64,000 nt of DNA from Pilaira anomala. Taxonomy: Eukaryota > Mucoromycota > Mucoromycetes > Mucorales > Mucoraceae. A model generated the notes under the pieces. It was not told the DNA's origin, did not search any database, and was given only the letters and a program-made list of their open reading frames with translations. This document shows, one piece after another, positions 34,289 through 44,488 of this stretch. The DNA is taken from assembly GCA_025716855.1 (NCBI GenBank), contig JAIXMQ010000017.1:1-64000 (forward strand). Direction: 5' to 3'. Positions within the stretch are counted from its first letter, which is position 1, and the number at the start of each line of letters is the position of its first letter. The position numbers were made by a program, and so were the translations under genes.

Positions 34289-35441
34289 CTAATTGGTAGA
34301 TTGCTTCTGTTGAAGTAAAATGATCCGATCTCTTTCAGCTTGTCGCATTTTCATTAATGTAAAAGCTTCATAATCATTATCGGATATTTTTGAAGATGAA
34401 GGGGCCTAAGAATATATATATTAGAATAGATGAATTAAACGTACTTCAAAATATAAAAAGGAAATATACCTTAAAATTCTGTATATTGACTGGTTTGAAA
34501 AATGTTGATTGAGAGCCAACAGAGAATAAAGGTTTACCTGTAACTCGTGTGGCTCTATCATTTTCACTAAACAACGCAGCTCGCGCTTCTTTTTTCATTT
34601 CTTCTGCTCTATTCATTCTTAAGACGAGAGCAGGTACTTTTCCTGTAGCCCAGTCAATACTTTCAAATTGGGATAATAATGGATGTGATTCTTTCTTAGT
34701 AATAATATTATAAGCATCTACAACCGTTTTAAATACAACTATAGCACCACCTTTTTTCTTTTGAGATAATGCAACTGAATCCACTTTACCAAGAGGATCT
34801 AAAATACTCTCAAGATCACTTTCCGAGAAATCAAACTTTTTGCGTTTCCACTTAATCTTTAATGCACAGTCCAATTCCGTTTCTTCAGGTAGTTCTATAT
34901 ATCCATCGAAAGTTAGTCATTGTATTATAGTGCATGTATTTCATATATTACCTTTTTTTTCTTTATTATTACTACCCCAATCATCTTGTCTTCTTTTCGC
35001 ACCTTCTTCACGCAAACGAGCAATTTCAGCTTCATATTGGGCTTTTGCTTGTTGCTGATCGAGCTTTGTTCTTTTTGCATCCTTTTCACGTTGTTCTAAT
35101 TCCTCTTGAGCATTTCTTCTTTTTGAATCCATCTCTTGTTTTTTCTTTTGTCTTTCTTGACGAGTTCGATGAACTTGATCATATTCGCTTCTCTTTTTTG
35201 GATCCAATAATAAATCTTGAGCTTGAGTTAAATTATGGAAAAGCACAGCTATACAAAAAAAAAAGGTTTGTTATTATGTTCAAAACAAGGATGCAAATAT
35301 AATATATGTACCTGCATCAGGGCTTGGGTTCTTATCAGGATGGACCTTCAATGCCTTTTTACGATAAGCATTTTTAATCTCTTTTGTGGATGCAGTAATC
35401 TGTATACCCAGTAACTCGTAATAATCAACTTCTGTATTCAT
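34289..35441 (-). CDS. DnaJ homolog with RRM (DNAJC17/Cwf23-like)
   Basis: Four exons (35312-35441, 34952-35248, 34470-34894, 34289-34405) encode 322 residues. A J domain starts right at [13 protein letters not shown] and includes the HPD motif ([11 protein letters not shown]) and [15 protein letters not shown] long charged helix ([20 protein letters not shown] and following) is next, then an RRM-like domain with [26 protein letters not shown]-like [21 protein letters not shown], and a Gln-rich tail. J domain, coiled coil and RRM in this order is the layout of DNAJC17 and of fission yeast Cwf23, which act in the spliceosome. The start was taken at the Met of MNTEVDYYE, because the upstream residues would read through promoter DNA. 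The frame holds over all three introns. Confidence 0.88.
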
Positions 35442-35700
35442 TGCTGTAAAAATGAAAATGAGTTTCTCGGCATACGGACTCAAAATTTATTTAAGAGAAA
35501 ATGGAGGACTGCTTACAGTCACACGTTCAACTGTCAAAAATTGCATGAGATTGTATGAATATTTGCTTTATTTCTTTAATAATGAAGAGAAGACAATAGA
35601 ATAAATATACCATTCATTAGAAATATGTTTTATGAATAGTGTGCCTTTTATTTTTTTTTGAAAAAAAAAATGAAATTATCAAATGAAAAATTTATGTAGG
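35442..35700. other. Intergenic between DnaJ gene and mannosidase gene
   Basis: The 5' side of the DnaJ gene meets the 3' end of the mannosidase gene. There are T runs and an A run near 35650-35670. No feature. Confidence 0.5.
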
Positions 35701-38700
35701 CTACAAAAGATCAACCTTAAGCGTCATGATCTGGAAAGCTCTAAGAGTAAGATGAAATCCACCCGCAGATTGTTCCTCAAGATAATTTTTAGTATCATCC
35801 TCAAGGATATTTGAAATCTGAATGTGTTTGATTTCCAAGGGACTAACAATAAAAAAAAGGGGGGGGGGAGGAAACATATTAAATACATGCTCGAAGATGA
35901 CAAATGGCCCTTTTTTTTTTCTTTTTTTTTTTACCTGTGTAATATGGCTGTACTTTTTCCGCCATAAGCTTCATAAAGACGTAAAATAACTTGCTTTCCT
36001 TTTCCGTTATCATCTTCAGCAAGTTTAACTGTATCAATAATAATCTGGTTAGGTGGATCGATTCTGAAAAGCGATGGAACAACATGTCCACTTTGAATAT
36101 CATCTCCTTTAGCGTGACTAAAATATCATGATAAGTTATATGTAATAGAAAAAAAAATTGTATATACAGTTCATATTGTTACCGAATGGAAAGGGGTGTA
36201 TTGAACTCTAATGCAGCTTGCATAACATTAGAAGTACTAAAGTTTCCTCTATGAGGATAGATAGCATATTTGAATTTATGCTGACCTATATACAACAACT
36301 AAAGGTAAGTCTGTAGAAACAAATAAAGGATAACCAATCGATTTGCTTTACCCATATCTGCATGTTCATCTGGTCCTTTAGGAGCGCGAAGTAAGGAAAG
36401 GCGCTGTGTTTTTCCGTGAGTCGCATAACCATATTTACAGTCGTTCATTAAGGCGATACCGTAATTAGATTCAGATAAATCAGCAAATTTGTGTCCACAA
36501 ACCTAAAAGTAATTTGTGAGCCAATTTTGATCTTTAGAATTGTATGCACTTTAAACACGTACTTCAAATTTAGCAGAATCAATGGTTGTATTGTAATGGT
36601 TAGGTCTTCGAACTACACCATATTGAATGTCATATGTGGCCTAAAAAATCAATCTATTAGCAAAATGCTGCATACAGTATGCCTTGTATGCAATTGACTT
36701 ACGAAATCTGTCACAATATCCCAAGAGAATTCCACTTTCTATACACATATCAGTTGATAAAAAGAAAAAAAGTAAGCCTAAAAGCATATAAAAAAAAACA
36801 GATACCTTACCAAAAATTGATGGCTTTCATGCCATTCTACAAAATTGTCAAATTCAATTCTTTCTCCAATGCAAGTTAGACTTATTGTTTGTTCAATTGA
36901 ACTGACATCGGATATCTTGTGGTGGAAATGAATTTCGGCTTTCAAAGGCCCTTCAGAAACAATCTATCATTTTTTTTTATAAGAACTTACTCTTACATTA
37001 ATTGAATACCTATATATCCTACCTTGATATTCTTTTGACCTTCCAAAATAACATATTTTTGGAGATGGTAGATTTCGACTAATAATTATTAAACTCAATT
37101 TAGTAAAAAAACAATATTTATATTTTATTCGCTTTTTACCATCCCAAGCATCCCAATAGGTAGGCTAGTTATAATACAAATTATTACAATGCATAATACG
37201 AGACTATGTAAAAAAAAGAAAAAAAGAAAAAAAAACTTACCACATCCTCATAAAGTTGAAGGATATTACCGCGAGATTTTTCAGGAATCAAATTTCCTCT
37301 AAAACCATGTAATGTTAACTTTTAACATTCATTAAAGCTTTCAAGTCTCTTTTTTTTTTATACCTGTCGGATTTTTTATCAATTAACTCGACAAGTTGAC
37401 CATCTAAGTTGAAAGATGCCTTCAGGTTTTGATTTTCAAGTACATAATGTCCTGCTTTATTGACATAGGCAAGAGCCGCCTTTTTATGTGATTCTGAATT
37501 AGAATCCGATATATTTTCAAGAAAACCTGAAGCACCAAGTCCAGGAATATTCTCAACTATTTTGAAACGATAAAAGTTAATTTTATGGTAGACACACACA
37601 CACACACACACACATATGCATATATCCTTTTTTTTGGGGGGGGAAGATTTTATTATACCTAACAAGTATTCATATTCCCCACTCCACTGTTGGTTTGACC
37701 ATTTCATATTCTTTTCTGGTGACAGAATAACATCTGAGCGAACCCAAGGCAAAGTATTAAAAACGATGACTCCTTGACACTCTTTTTCAGTTCGCTGTTT
37801 ATCACTTAATCTTTCAGAAATAAGTATAGATTGTGCCTTATGGCGCAGTGTCAAAGATTCTGAAAGAACTTCACGATGAAACTATATTTGCTGTTATCAT
37901 TCATAATTTCCTAAAAGTATTATGTATTATCTTTTCATTACCTTGTGTACATCAACGTAAGCTAAATTTATAGCGGATCCAGGTAAACAATCATGGAACT
38001 GATTAAGACAAAGTAATTTCCAAAGACGAGTAATTTCTTCAAATGGATAACTTTTTTTTTTTTTTTTTTAAGAAAATCGTTAGGTTTTTTTTTTTTCTGT
38101 AAACTAAAATCATAGATATATATACCTGTATTTTGCCTTCACTTGATTAGAATAAATTTTTGCAGCAGTTGCAAGTAGCTCAACATCTCTAATAATGACT
38201 TCTCCTTTTCGATTTCCGCGCTTAACAAGAGCTTGTGAAGTGTAAGTACCACGATGAAATTCAAGATACTAAAAAAAAAATAAAAAAAAAAACCAGTTCA
38301 AGACTAAAATAATATTATTCTGTTTTTTTTTTAAAAAAAAAATATAAAATATAAAAATTACCAATTCACCCTTGTATGACTGTAAGCGTCCTGATGTTTT
38401 TTCCAAATCTTCAAAAAATTCAGTTGCACTTCCTGGCTTAACAGCAGGAAGTCCATCCTACATACGTTGAAAGTGTTATATAAAACTACCGCACTTCAAT
38501 GCATATATTTTTTTTTTTTTTGGTATTATATAATATTTACTTACCACATTTTTCATTCTTTTTAATCTCTCCAACATTTCTGGGGTAGGTCCACCTCCAC
38601 CATCACCATGTCTAATATATATATATATATATTTTTTACTATTAATCTACAACAATAACTATAGTAAATGTAATATTTTAATTTACCCATAAACTAATAA

Positions 38701-41088
38701 ACTTGTATTTGAACTTTCAAGATCGTGATGATTTTTGGCACTATAAAAATAGTAAGTGATCGTTTTCTTATAGTATATTTTGTATTTGGATAAATTTGAT
38801 TCTCTAATTGTTTACCACTTGTATACTTCATTAGGCGTTACGGAAGCAGTATACCTGTAGAAGAATACATATTGTGTCAATAAACTATAATTGTATTGCC
38901 TCTTTTTTTTTTAAAAAAAAAAAAAAAAAAAAAAATTGAGTAAGAATTTTTACGTCTCTGCAGGAGTTAAATGAGCCAAAATATTTGTATCATCAATACC
39001 AGTCCACCAAAAAGTAGATAATGGAAACTTGTTAATATTATTCCAAGACAATTTTTGTGTAAAGAAGTAATCGCATCCAGATTCACGAAGAACTTGAGGA
39101 AGTTGAGCAGAGTAACCTTTGTTAAAATGATTGAAAAAGAAGGAGGAGTTAGACAAAAGTACTGTATTTTCTTTTTTTTTAAAAAAAAAAAAAAAATAAA
39201 TAAGTGGGAGTATTTACCAAATGAATCTGGTAACCAAAAGACACGGGTTCTTTTACCAAAATGTTTCTCAAAAAATCGTTGGCTAGAAGGAAAAAAAAAA
39301 TGCATTGCAAGGATTAATCCTTGTCTATTTTGATGTGGCGGTTATAACTATACCCTAAAAGCATTTGTCTACAGAGAGATTCACCAGACTATATATTAAT
39401 AGTCTTAAAAGGTTAATAAATTTTTTATAGATGAGTTAATGTGAATGTTTTACTTACAGGCATATTTGTATCTATTTTTTTTTTTTTAAAAAAAAAAAAA
39501 CTATTAATAATTAATTTTTTTTTAAATCTTGATCCATTCTCACTCACCATGTTCAACCCAGCTCTAAAATATAATATGTATACATTGATCAGTAAAGTAG
39601 AAACTATATACGAGAGAAAAAAAAAAAAAAAGCAAAAACTTACGCCTCCAATAATTTCCCATTGACCAGTTTTCTCAATTTCTTTAATTTTTTCAAAAAG
39701 AGGTGGGTACAATTCTTTTAACCATTCATATTGCTGTACTTGAGAGCCTGTAAAGACATACTCTGGATACCTTTGAATTAGATCCAATTGACTAGACCAA
39801 GATCTAGCGATTTTTCGCTTAGTTTCATCATAAGGCCAAAGCCAAGCAGTATCTGCGTAACATGAGTTTTTTTTTTTTTTTTTTCTTAACAGAATTTTTT
39901 TTTTTTTTTTGCTTTTTAATACTTACCAATATGACAGTTTCCCACAGCTGTAATTTGATGTTGTGCAGAACCTGTACTAGCGCTTAGGAACTCTTGGGTT
40001 AGTTTGATACAATCCTTGATAGCTTTTGGATCATCACCAATAAAATTATTAATAACTTCGTTAGCTACCCATAAAGCCTGTCTAGCACGAGAAGTGTCTT
40101 GATCTGTATCATAGGCAATACCACGTATGATACTAAAATATATATATATATATATTTAGTGAATTAAAGAAAGAACGAATAAAAAAAAAAAGTTACATAC
40201 GATAAATCATGATATAGACTCTGCATAGGCTCATTGGCGACAACAAGATCAGCTTTTGAAAGACGAAAGTAGCGGTTAGGGTCTGCAACCATTGCATCGT
40301 TTGCGCCTACACCAAACATGCCATTACAGGCCGCCTCTACATAAAAATGAAATTTATCTCCAATATTAGCTTTCTTAGTTACAATGTAATCATGACGCGA
40401 TTGGTCACCTATACGGATTTAAAAAAAAAAGTTTAGTTAAGTATGCTCAACAAAAAAAAACAAGATATATATATATATATACTTACTTCCACCAGTTAAA
40501 CCTTGTAGAGGTATACCATCTGAGCTCCAAATCATACCCTCGCATCCCATATCCCATTGAAAGATAACTTGCTCTCCATCTAATTCTCTTCCGATATTTA
40601 GAGTAACACGAAACCAATGAGTAGACCAACTAGGTCCAAATGAGCGGTCATCGTCCACTTTAAAATCTTCAAACTTTTGTGCAACAGCTTCCTACACAAT
40701 GCATAATATTGTTAATATAGGTTTCAAATATTTATATGTTAGGTATTGTATTTTATAAAAAGAAGTATTACCTTGAATGTGATTCGCTAGATAGATACAT
40801 ATATATATTTAAGTAAATAATTATAATATCTCTCAAGAAACATTTTAAAGTGACTCTTACCTTAAGGTCTGGTACACTATATACTTTGAGTTCAACATGC
40901 GGTATTCCACTCTGTCGCTTAGACCATAAATTAGCATGAATTCCCATCCCATGAAATTGGCCTCCTCCCGATAAGAAGTTATTGATACGCGACTGGGTAA
41001 TATTCTTTGGTACACGTGGTGCATTATCCAAAGGTGGTTTTACCATAGTATCAGCATGGTGACTATGACGGTGTCCGTAAATTGTCAT
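35701..41088 (-). CDS. AMS1: Alpha-mannosidase, GH38 (Ams1-like)
   Basis: A large gene with well over a dozen short exons reads from [20 protein letters not shown] (start at 41088) to [10 protein letters not shown] (stop at 35701). Visible GH38 landmarks are [18 protein letters not shown] (metal-binding His-x-Asp, with the intron falling inside the Asp codon), [37 protein letters not shown] (the Asp of LPDSF is the nucleophile) and [20 protein letters not shown]. The N-terminus lacks a signal peptide, as in yeast Ams1, the vacuolar mannosidase delivered by the Cvt/autophagy route; cytosolic class II enzymes are similar. The enzyme cleaves alpha-mannose from free oligosaccharides. Exon borders were not all fixed. 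Several introns contain perfect T-run/A-run palindromes (38323-39500). The protein is about 1000-1100 residues by estimate. Confidence 0.9.
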
Positions 41089-42425
41089 CTTCACACGATT
41101 TTTTCTTTTAAAAAAAAAGAAAAAAAGAAAAGAAAGAGTTAGAAAGAGAGAGAGAGAGAGAGAAATAAAATGTGTATTGTTTAATAAACGCGTTTCTTTT
41201 TCATATATGTCATATGATGCGCTCGAGCATCACAGGACTTAATGTGACCTTTTAAAGGTTTTTATTTACATTGTTCGCTCTATGATGCTGTGTTTGTTTT
41301 GAATTGCTTTCAAGGTAGTAATGAAAAATAGGGTTTTATTGCTATAAATATATCACATCTTTATCATGCAGCTAAAAAAAAAAAACAAAAAAAAAAGAAA
41401 AAGAAAAAGAAAAAACGATTTTAATATTTCAAGTAACTATTGGATTTTTTGAACTTGTTAGAAGCTTGTTTATATTATTAGTTTACATAGCCATTAAAAA
41501 TGTATGAAAAATTTCAGGGCGGCTTCTATTCCTATATACATGAAACACTTTTATAATTGACCTGTACAGATTTTTCTTTATCCAAGTCTATACTAGGTAC
41601 TACTACTAATTTTCCAAGATTTGATGATAAAATAAAGAATTGGATTGCTTTATTATACATTAGAATTAGTCTATATCGTCAATATCGAGCAATCACTTTA
41701 ATACTGTGCTTCTACTCTCTATTTACCGAAAGTTTGAACACTCTGCCCACTTTTGTGAACCATTTTTAAAGAAATGTCAATCCTGAAACTGCTGCGAGAA
41801 AGCGGAAGAGAGAGTATGACATATGGCCTTATAACTAGAAAATACCATTTAAAAAGACGAATCGTACATCAAAAAGAGCACCGAGTCAACTGAATGAAAA
41901 CTATAAAATGCACTTGATTAACTTCTTTGATGAGAACCCCTTAGCAGTTATATCCAGCAGGAAGCAGTTGAAGATTTAACTAAAAGCTTTTTTGAAGGTT
42001 TGGAGATAAAAAAAAAAAAAAGAGTAGGGTTGCTGAATTCATGAAAGAGAGGAGTCAGAAAAGAGAAACATGATGATAGATGGCGTATAATAGACTAAGA
42101 TACAGTGCATGATTTTGTTTCAACCTTGACAAAACGTCATACCATTAGGTACATACCATTAGGTACATATCAGTCTTCTTTGTTGAAACTGAATTCTATT
42201 CATTACATCACACTTTCCATCAAGTTCCTTTTTTCTTTATCGCGCCCTTCCAAGAGGAAGTTAAAAAAAAAAAAAAAGTGACTATTAAAAATGAAGCTTT
42301 AAATTTTTTTTTTTTTTTTAAAAAAGAAAAATTTTTTTTCAGAGAAAATGATAAAAAGGCAAAAGTTTTTTTTGAAGGGTTTTTATTCTTCTTTTTAATT
42401 CATAATTATAATTTAAATCAAAAAG
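41089..42425. other. Intergenic between divergent transcripts
   Basis: Poly-purine GA runs lie near 41143-41160. A tandem 14-bp repeat (ACCATTAGGTACAT, twice, near 42141-42168) stands out. Several A/T runs follow. The stretch must hold the mannosidase promoter and the promoter of the snoRNA host transcript. A short plus frame (41557-41769) has no known domain and starts at ATG but lies in AT-rich DNA. Confidence 0.45.
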
Positions 42426-42456
42426 GTTAGTTAATTTTATAAAATAATAAAAAAAA

Positions 42457-42558
42457 AATATTATTGGTTTGCGCAAAAGATGTTATTATGTCAAACAAAC
42501 TAGAGTTTCTGATCATTGATGTGAACCTTTATATCCTGATGCTATAACCATTAATATT
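42457..42558 (+). ncRNA. snR78: Box C/D snoRNA, snR78-like (LSU U2421)
   Basis: A terminal stem (42457-42469 with 42546-42558, one mismatch) encloses D' CTGA at 42509-42512, a C'-like TTGATGT at 42516-42522 and D CTGA at 42536-42539. Upstream of D' the element CAAACTAGAGT is complementary to conserved LSU rRNA ACUCUAGUUUG. Counting five positions from D' points at the U equivalent to yeast U2421, the known snR78 site. Box C is poor (only ATGTTAT near 42480), which lowers confidence slightly. It lies in the first host intron. Confidence 0.72.
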
Positions 42559-42741
42559 ATTTTTTTAAATGATAAAAGTATTTCTTGACATCTTTTACTA
42601 ATAATTATTTAATTTTTATAGAATCTACAAATACTTTTTTGTAATTTTTGCGATTTCTTTTATTTTCTATTATTTAACGAAAACGAAAAAAAAACAAATG
42701 GTAAGCATCTTATTTCTTTTTTTTTAAAGAAAAAAGAGAAG

Positions 42742-42846
42742 TAAATTCAAGGTTCATATGATGATCGAACTATTATATAGTTGGAATTACCGTCTGAACG
42801 TCCTGTAGACACAAATTGGCTGTTTGTCTGATAAACCTTGAATTTA
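42742..42846 (+). ncRNA. snR77: Box C/D snoRNA, snR77-like (SSU U578)
   Basis: A perfect 13-bp terminal stem (42742-42754 with 42834-42846) encloses box C ATGATGA (42758-42764), D' CTGA (42794-42797) and D CTGA (42828-42831). The element TGGAATTACCG before D' is complementary to universally conserved SSU CGGUAAUUCCA in the 530-loop region. The D'+5 position is the U next to the G equivalent of E. coli G530, which is yeast U578, the snR77/U65 site. It lies in the second host intron. Confidence 0.87.
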
Positions 42847-42954
42847 TTCTCTTTTCTTAACATTGCTTTTGAAAATAATTTACTAACTAAAATTTTAGAT
42901 TTCTGAATAGGTAATTATCTTGCTTTCTAAAATCAAAAAAGAGGGGTATTTTTT

Positions 42955-43072
42955 CTTCTTTTTTCATGTTTAAATGATGATCCCTATTAGATGACGAGTC
43001 TGACGAGTCATTCGATGTTGAGACAACTTTTATAATACCATTCATGCTTTTCTGAAACATGAAAAAAAGAAG
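42955..43072 (+). ncRNA. snR75: Box C/D snoRNA, snR75-like (LSU G2288)
   Basis: A long terminal stem (42955-42970 with 43057-43072, one bulge) encloses box C ATGATGA (42974-42980), D' CTGA (43000-43003), C' GATGTTGA (43014-43021) and D CTGA (43052-43055). ATTAGATGACGAG before D' is complementary to LSU CUCGUCAUCUAAU, and D'+5 is the G equivalent to yeast G2288 (snR75; human U15 family). A second element, CCATTCATGC before D, matches a nearby LSU stretch GCAUGAAUGG. It lies in the third host intron. Confidence 0.87.
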
Positions 43073-43236
43073 AAAACCTCTTTTTTTTTTAAATGTAGCA
43101 TGAGAATTTTTTTTTATTTACATATTTTTTTTTTTTTTTTTTTTTAGATACTTCTTTTTGTGGCTTATCTATTCTGATTTCTTTTCTTAATGGTAATTAA
43201 TCTTCTCGATTAAAAGTGAATAGGTAAATTTGTAAG

Positions 43237-43340
43237 AAAAAAAATGATTCCTTATTGATGAATATTTAAAAACAAAGACAAGCATATGTCTGATTACCTG
43301 AAGAGTTTTTTCCTGTCTGATATTTTGAATCATTTTTTTT
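43237..43340 (+). ncRNA. snR74: Box C/D snoRNA, snR74-like (SSU A28)
   Basis: A 14-bp perfect terminal stem (43237-43250 with 43327-43340) encloses box C TTGATGA (43255-43261), D' CTGA (43290-43293) and D CTGA (43317-43320). AGACAAGCATATG before D' is complementary to the conserved 5' region of SSU rRNA (CAUAUGCUUGUCU). D'+5 is A28, the snR74/U27 site. It lies in the fourth host intron. Confidence 0.87.
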
Positions 43341-43475
43341 TTCTTTACATTTTTATCTTATTTCATTACCTTTATTTTGAATTTTGGCACTGACATAAAC
43401 CTTTTCAATAGTTCTGATCAAGGTAAACTTTCGTTTTACTCTATTTTATTTATTTTACTTTGTTGTATTTTGGTT

Positions 43476-43568
43476 ATTTTTCTTTAAAAGATGATAATAT
43501 ATCACGACGGTCTTCATAAATCAGTTGATGAAAACGGCTGCTAGCTACTACATTCTGAAAAAGAAAAT
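43476..43568 (+). ncRNA. snR73: Box C/D snoRNA, snR73-like (LSU C2959)
   Basis: A short stem (43476-43485 with about 43559-43568) encloses box C ATGATAA (43491-43497, one mismatch), C' TTGATGA (43525-43531) and D CTGA (43555-43558). TCACGACGGTC (43502-43512) is complementary to conserved LSU GACCGUCGUGA. If D' is the weak CATA at 43515, the fifth position is the C equivalent to yeast C2959, the snR73 site. It lies in the fifth host intron. A shorter element before D (AGCTACTA) has 8 bases of complementarity to LSU UAGUAGCU, too weak to call. Confidence 0.75.
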
Positions 43569-43803
43569 AATCATTTACAACAAGTTAAAAAAATATCTGT
43601 AATCTACTTTGCATTTATACTTATTATTTTTCTTATTTCTAGGTAAATTTTGTATATATTTTTTTTTGTAAATAAATTTTTCATTTTGACACTTTAAGCC
43701 ACTATTTTTTTTTTTATTTTTTTTTATCCTTTTTACTTTTTTGCTTTTTTTTTTTACGTCACCTTTTTTTTTTCTTTTTTGTTATTTTTTTTACTTTAAT
43801 TAA

Positions 43804-44433
43804 ATGGAGAATCAATTTCCTGAACAAATCATATTGATTATTAAATCGTTTCAAGAACAACTTGACCAAATAACGTAAATATAAACTGAATTCACAATAG
43901 TTGTTATTAATTTATCAACAGACAATCCCAACATGAGTTGATGAATGCCATCCAAAAAGCGCAAGCAACTTGTATATCCGAGCAAGAGCTCTCTGACATA
44001 AAACTAAAGGTAAAACAATTTTTATTATTACGCGTTACCTAGTTACCAAAAACATAAAATTTAGATGGATAAAGTGGCCGTATATAATACAAAATTATTA
44101 TCTTTAAAGGCCACAATGTCCATGTTATCAGGAAGATCAAAACAGTTACAAACAAAAGCGAATAACTTAAAGACAGTAAAGATTCAATATTTATCTCAAA
44201 TTGATAAAATTCGTAAAATGGAACAAGAAAAAGATCAATCGATTGCAGCTATTCTACCTAGTGAATCAACTACATCACTTGTATCATCTCCCACCCTTTC
44301 AATTTCTTCACCCAAGCTAGTTAAAAAGAAGAAGAAAAGAACAAAGGCAAGAGAAGCATTAATTGGTGAAGACGATGATAAATCAACAGGAAATTGGATG
44401 CCCAAAAGAATTTCAAGTCAAAAAGAATTTTAA
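43804..44433 (+). CDS. Coiled-coil protein, possibly BLOC-1 Pallidin/Snapin-like
   Basis: Three exons (43804-43874, 43922-44009, 44065-44433) encode 175 residues in frame, starting MENQFPEQIILIIKSFQEQL. Nearly the first 110 residues are a helical heptad-like coiled coil (SDIKLKMDKVAVYNTKLLSL, RSKQLQTKANNLKTVKIQYL). A Ser-rich linker and a basic stretch (KKKKKRTKARE) precede an acidic patch and the C-terminus. Length and the YNTKLLSLKATMSMLSGR pattern resemble the small helical subunits of BLOC-1 (Snapin/Pallidin type), which act on endosomes. This is a resemblance only, since short coiled coils are easily confused. It lies just downstream of the snoRNA host introns on the same strand. Confidence 0.6.
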
Positions 44434-44488
44434 TCATAATAATAAAAAAAAAAAAAGAAACAAAGTATTATAGTTTTTTTTTTTTTGC

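Larger units (their letters stand above)
42426..43642 (+). ncRNA. snoRNA host transcript with five snoRNA introns
   Basis: Alternating splice signals run along the plus strand: donor GTTAGT 42426 to acceptor ATAG 42621; GTAAGC 42701 to TTTTAG 42898 with a TACTAAC branch; GTAATT 42911 to TTAG 43146; GTAATT 43193 or GTAAAT 43224 to ATAG 43411; GTAAAC 43423 to CTAG 43642. The intervening exons are tiny: 42622-42700, 42899-42910 (ATTTCTGAATAG), 43147-43192 and 43412-43422 (TTCTGATCAAG). Each intron contains one box C/D snoRNA, described separately. The exons carry no open frame, so the host is probably non-coding. The first and last exons are not delimited. The transcript heads towards the ATG at 43804 and could form its 5' UTR. 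Splice sites were read by eye. Confidence 0.7.

Noticed and set aside
42847..42954. snR76 between snR77 and snR75 candidates
   Set aside because: The space holds only a branch site, a 12-nt exon and a donor; no boxes or guide.
43560..43642. A sixth snoRNA after the snR73-like one
   Set aside because: No box C/D pair or terminal stem found before the acceptor at 43642.
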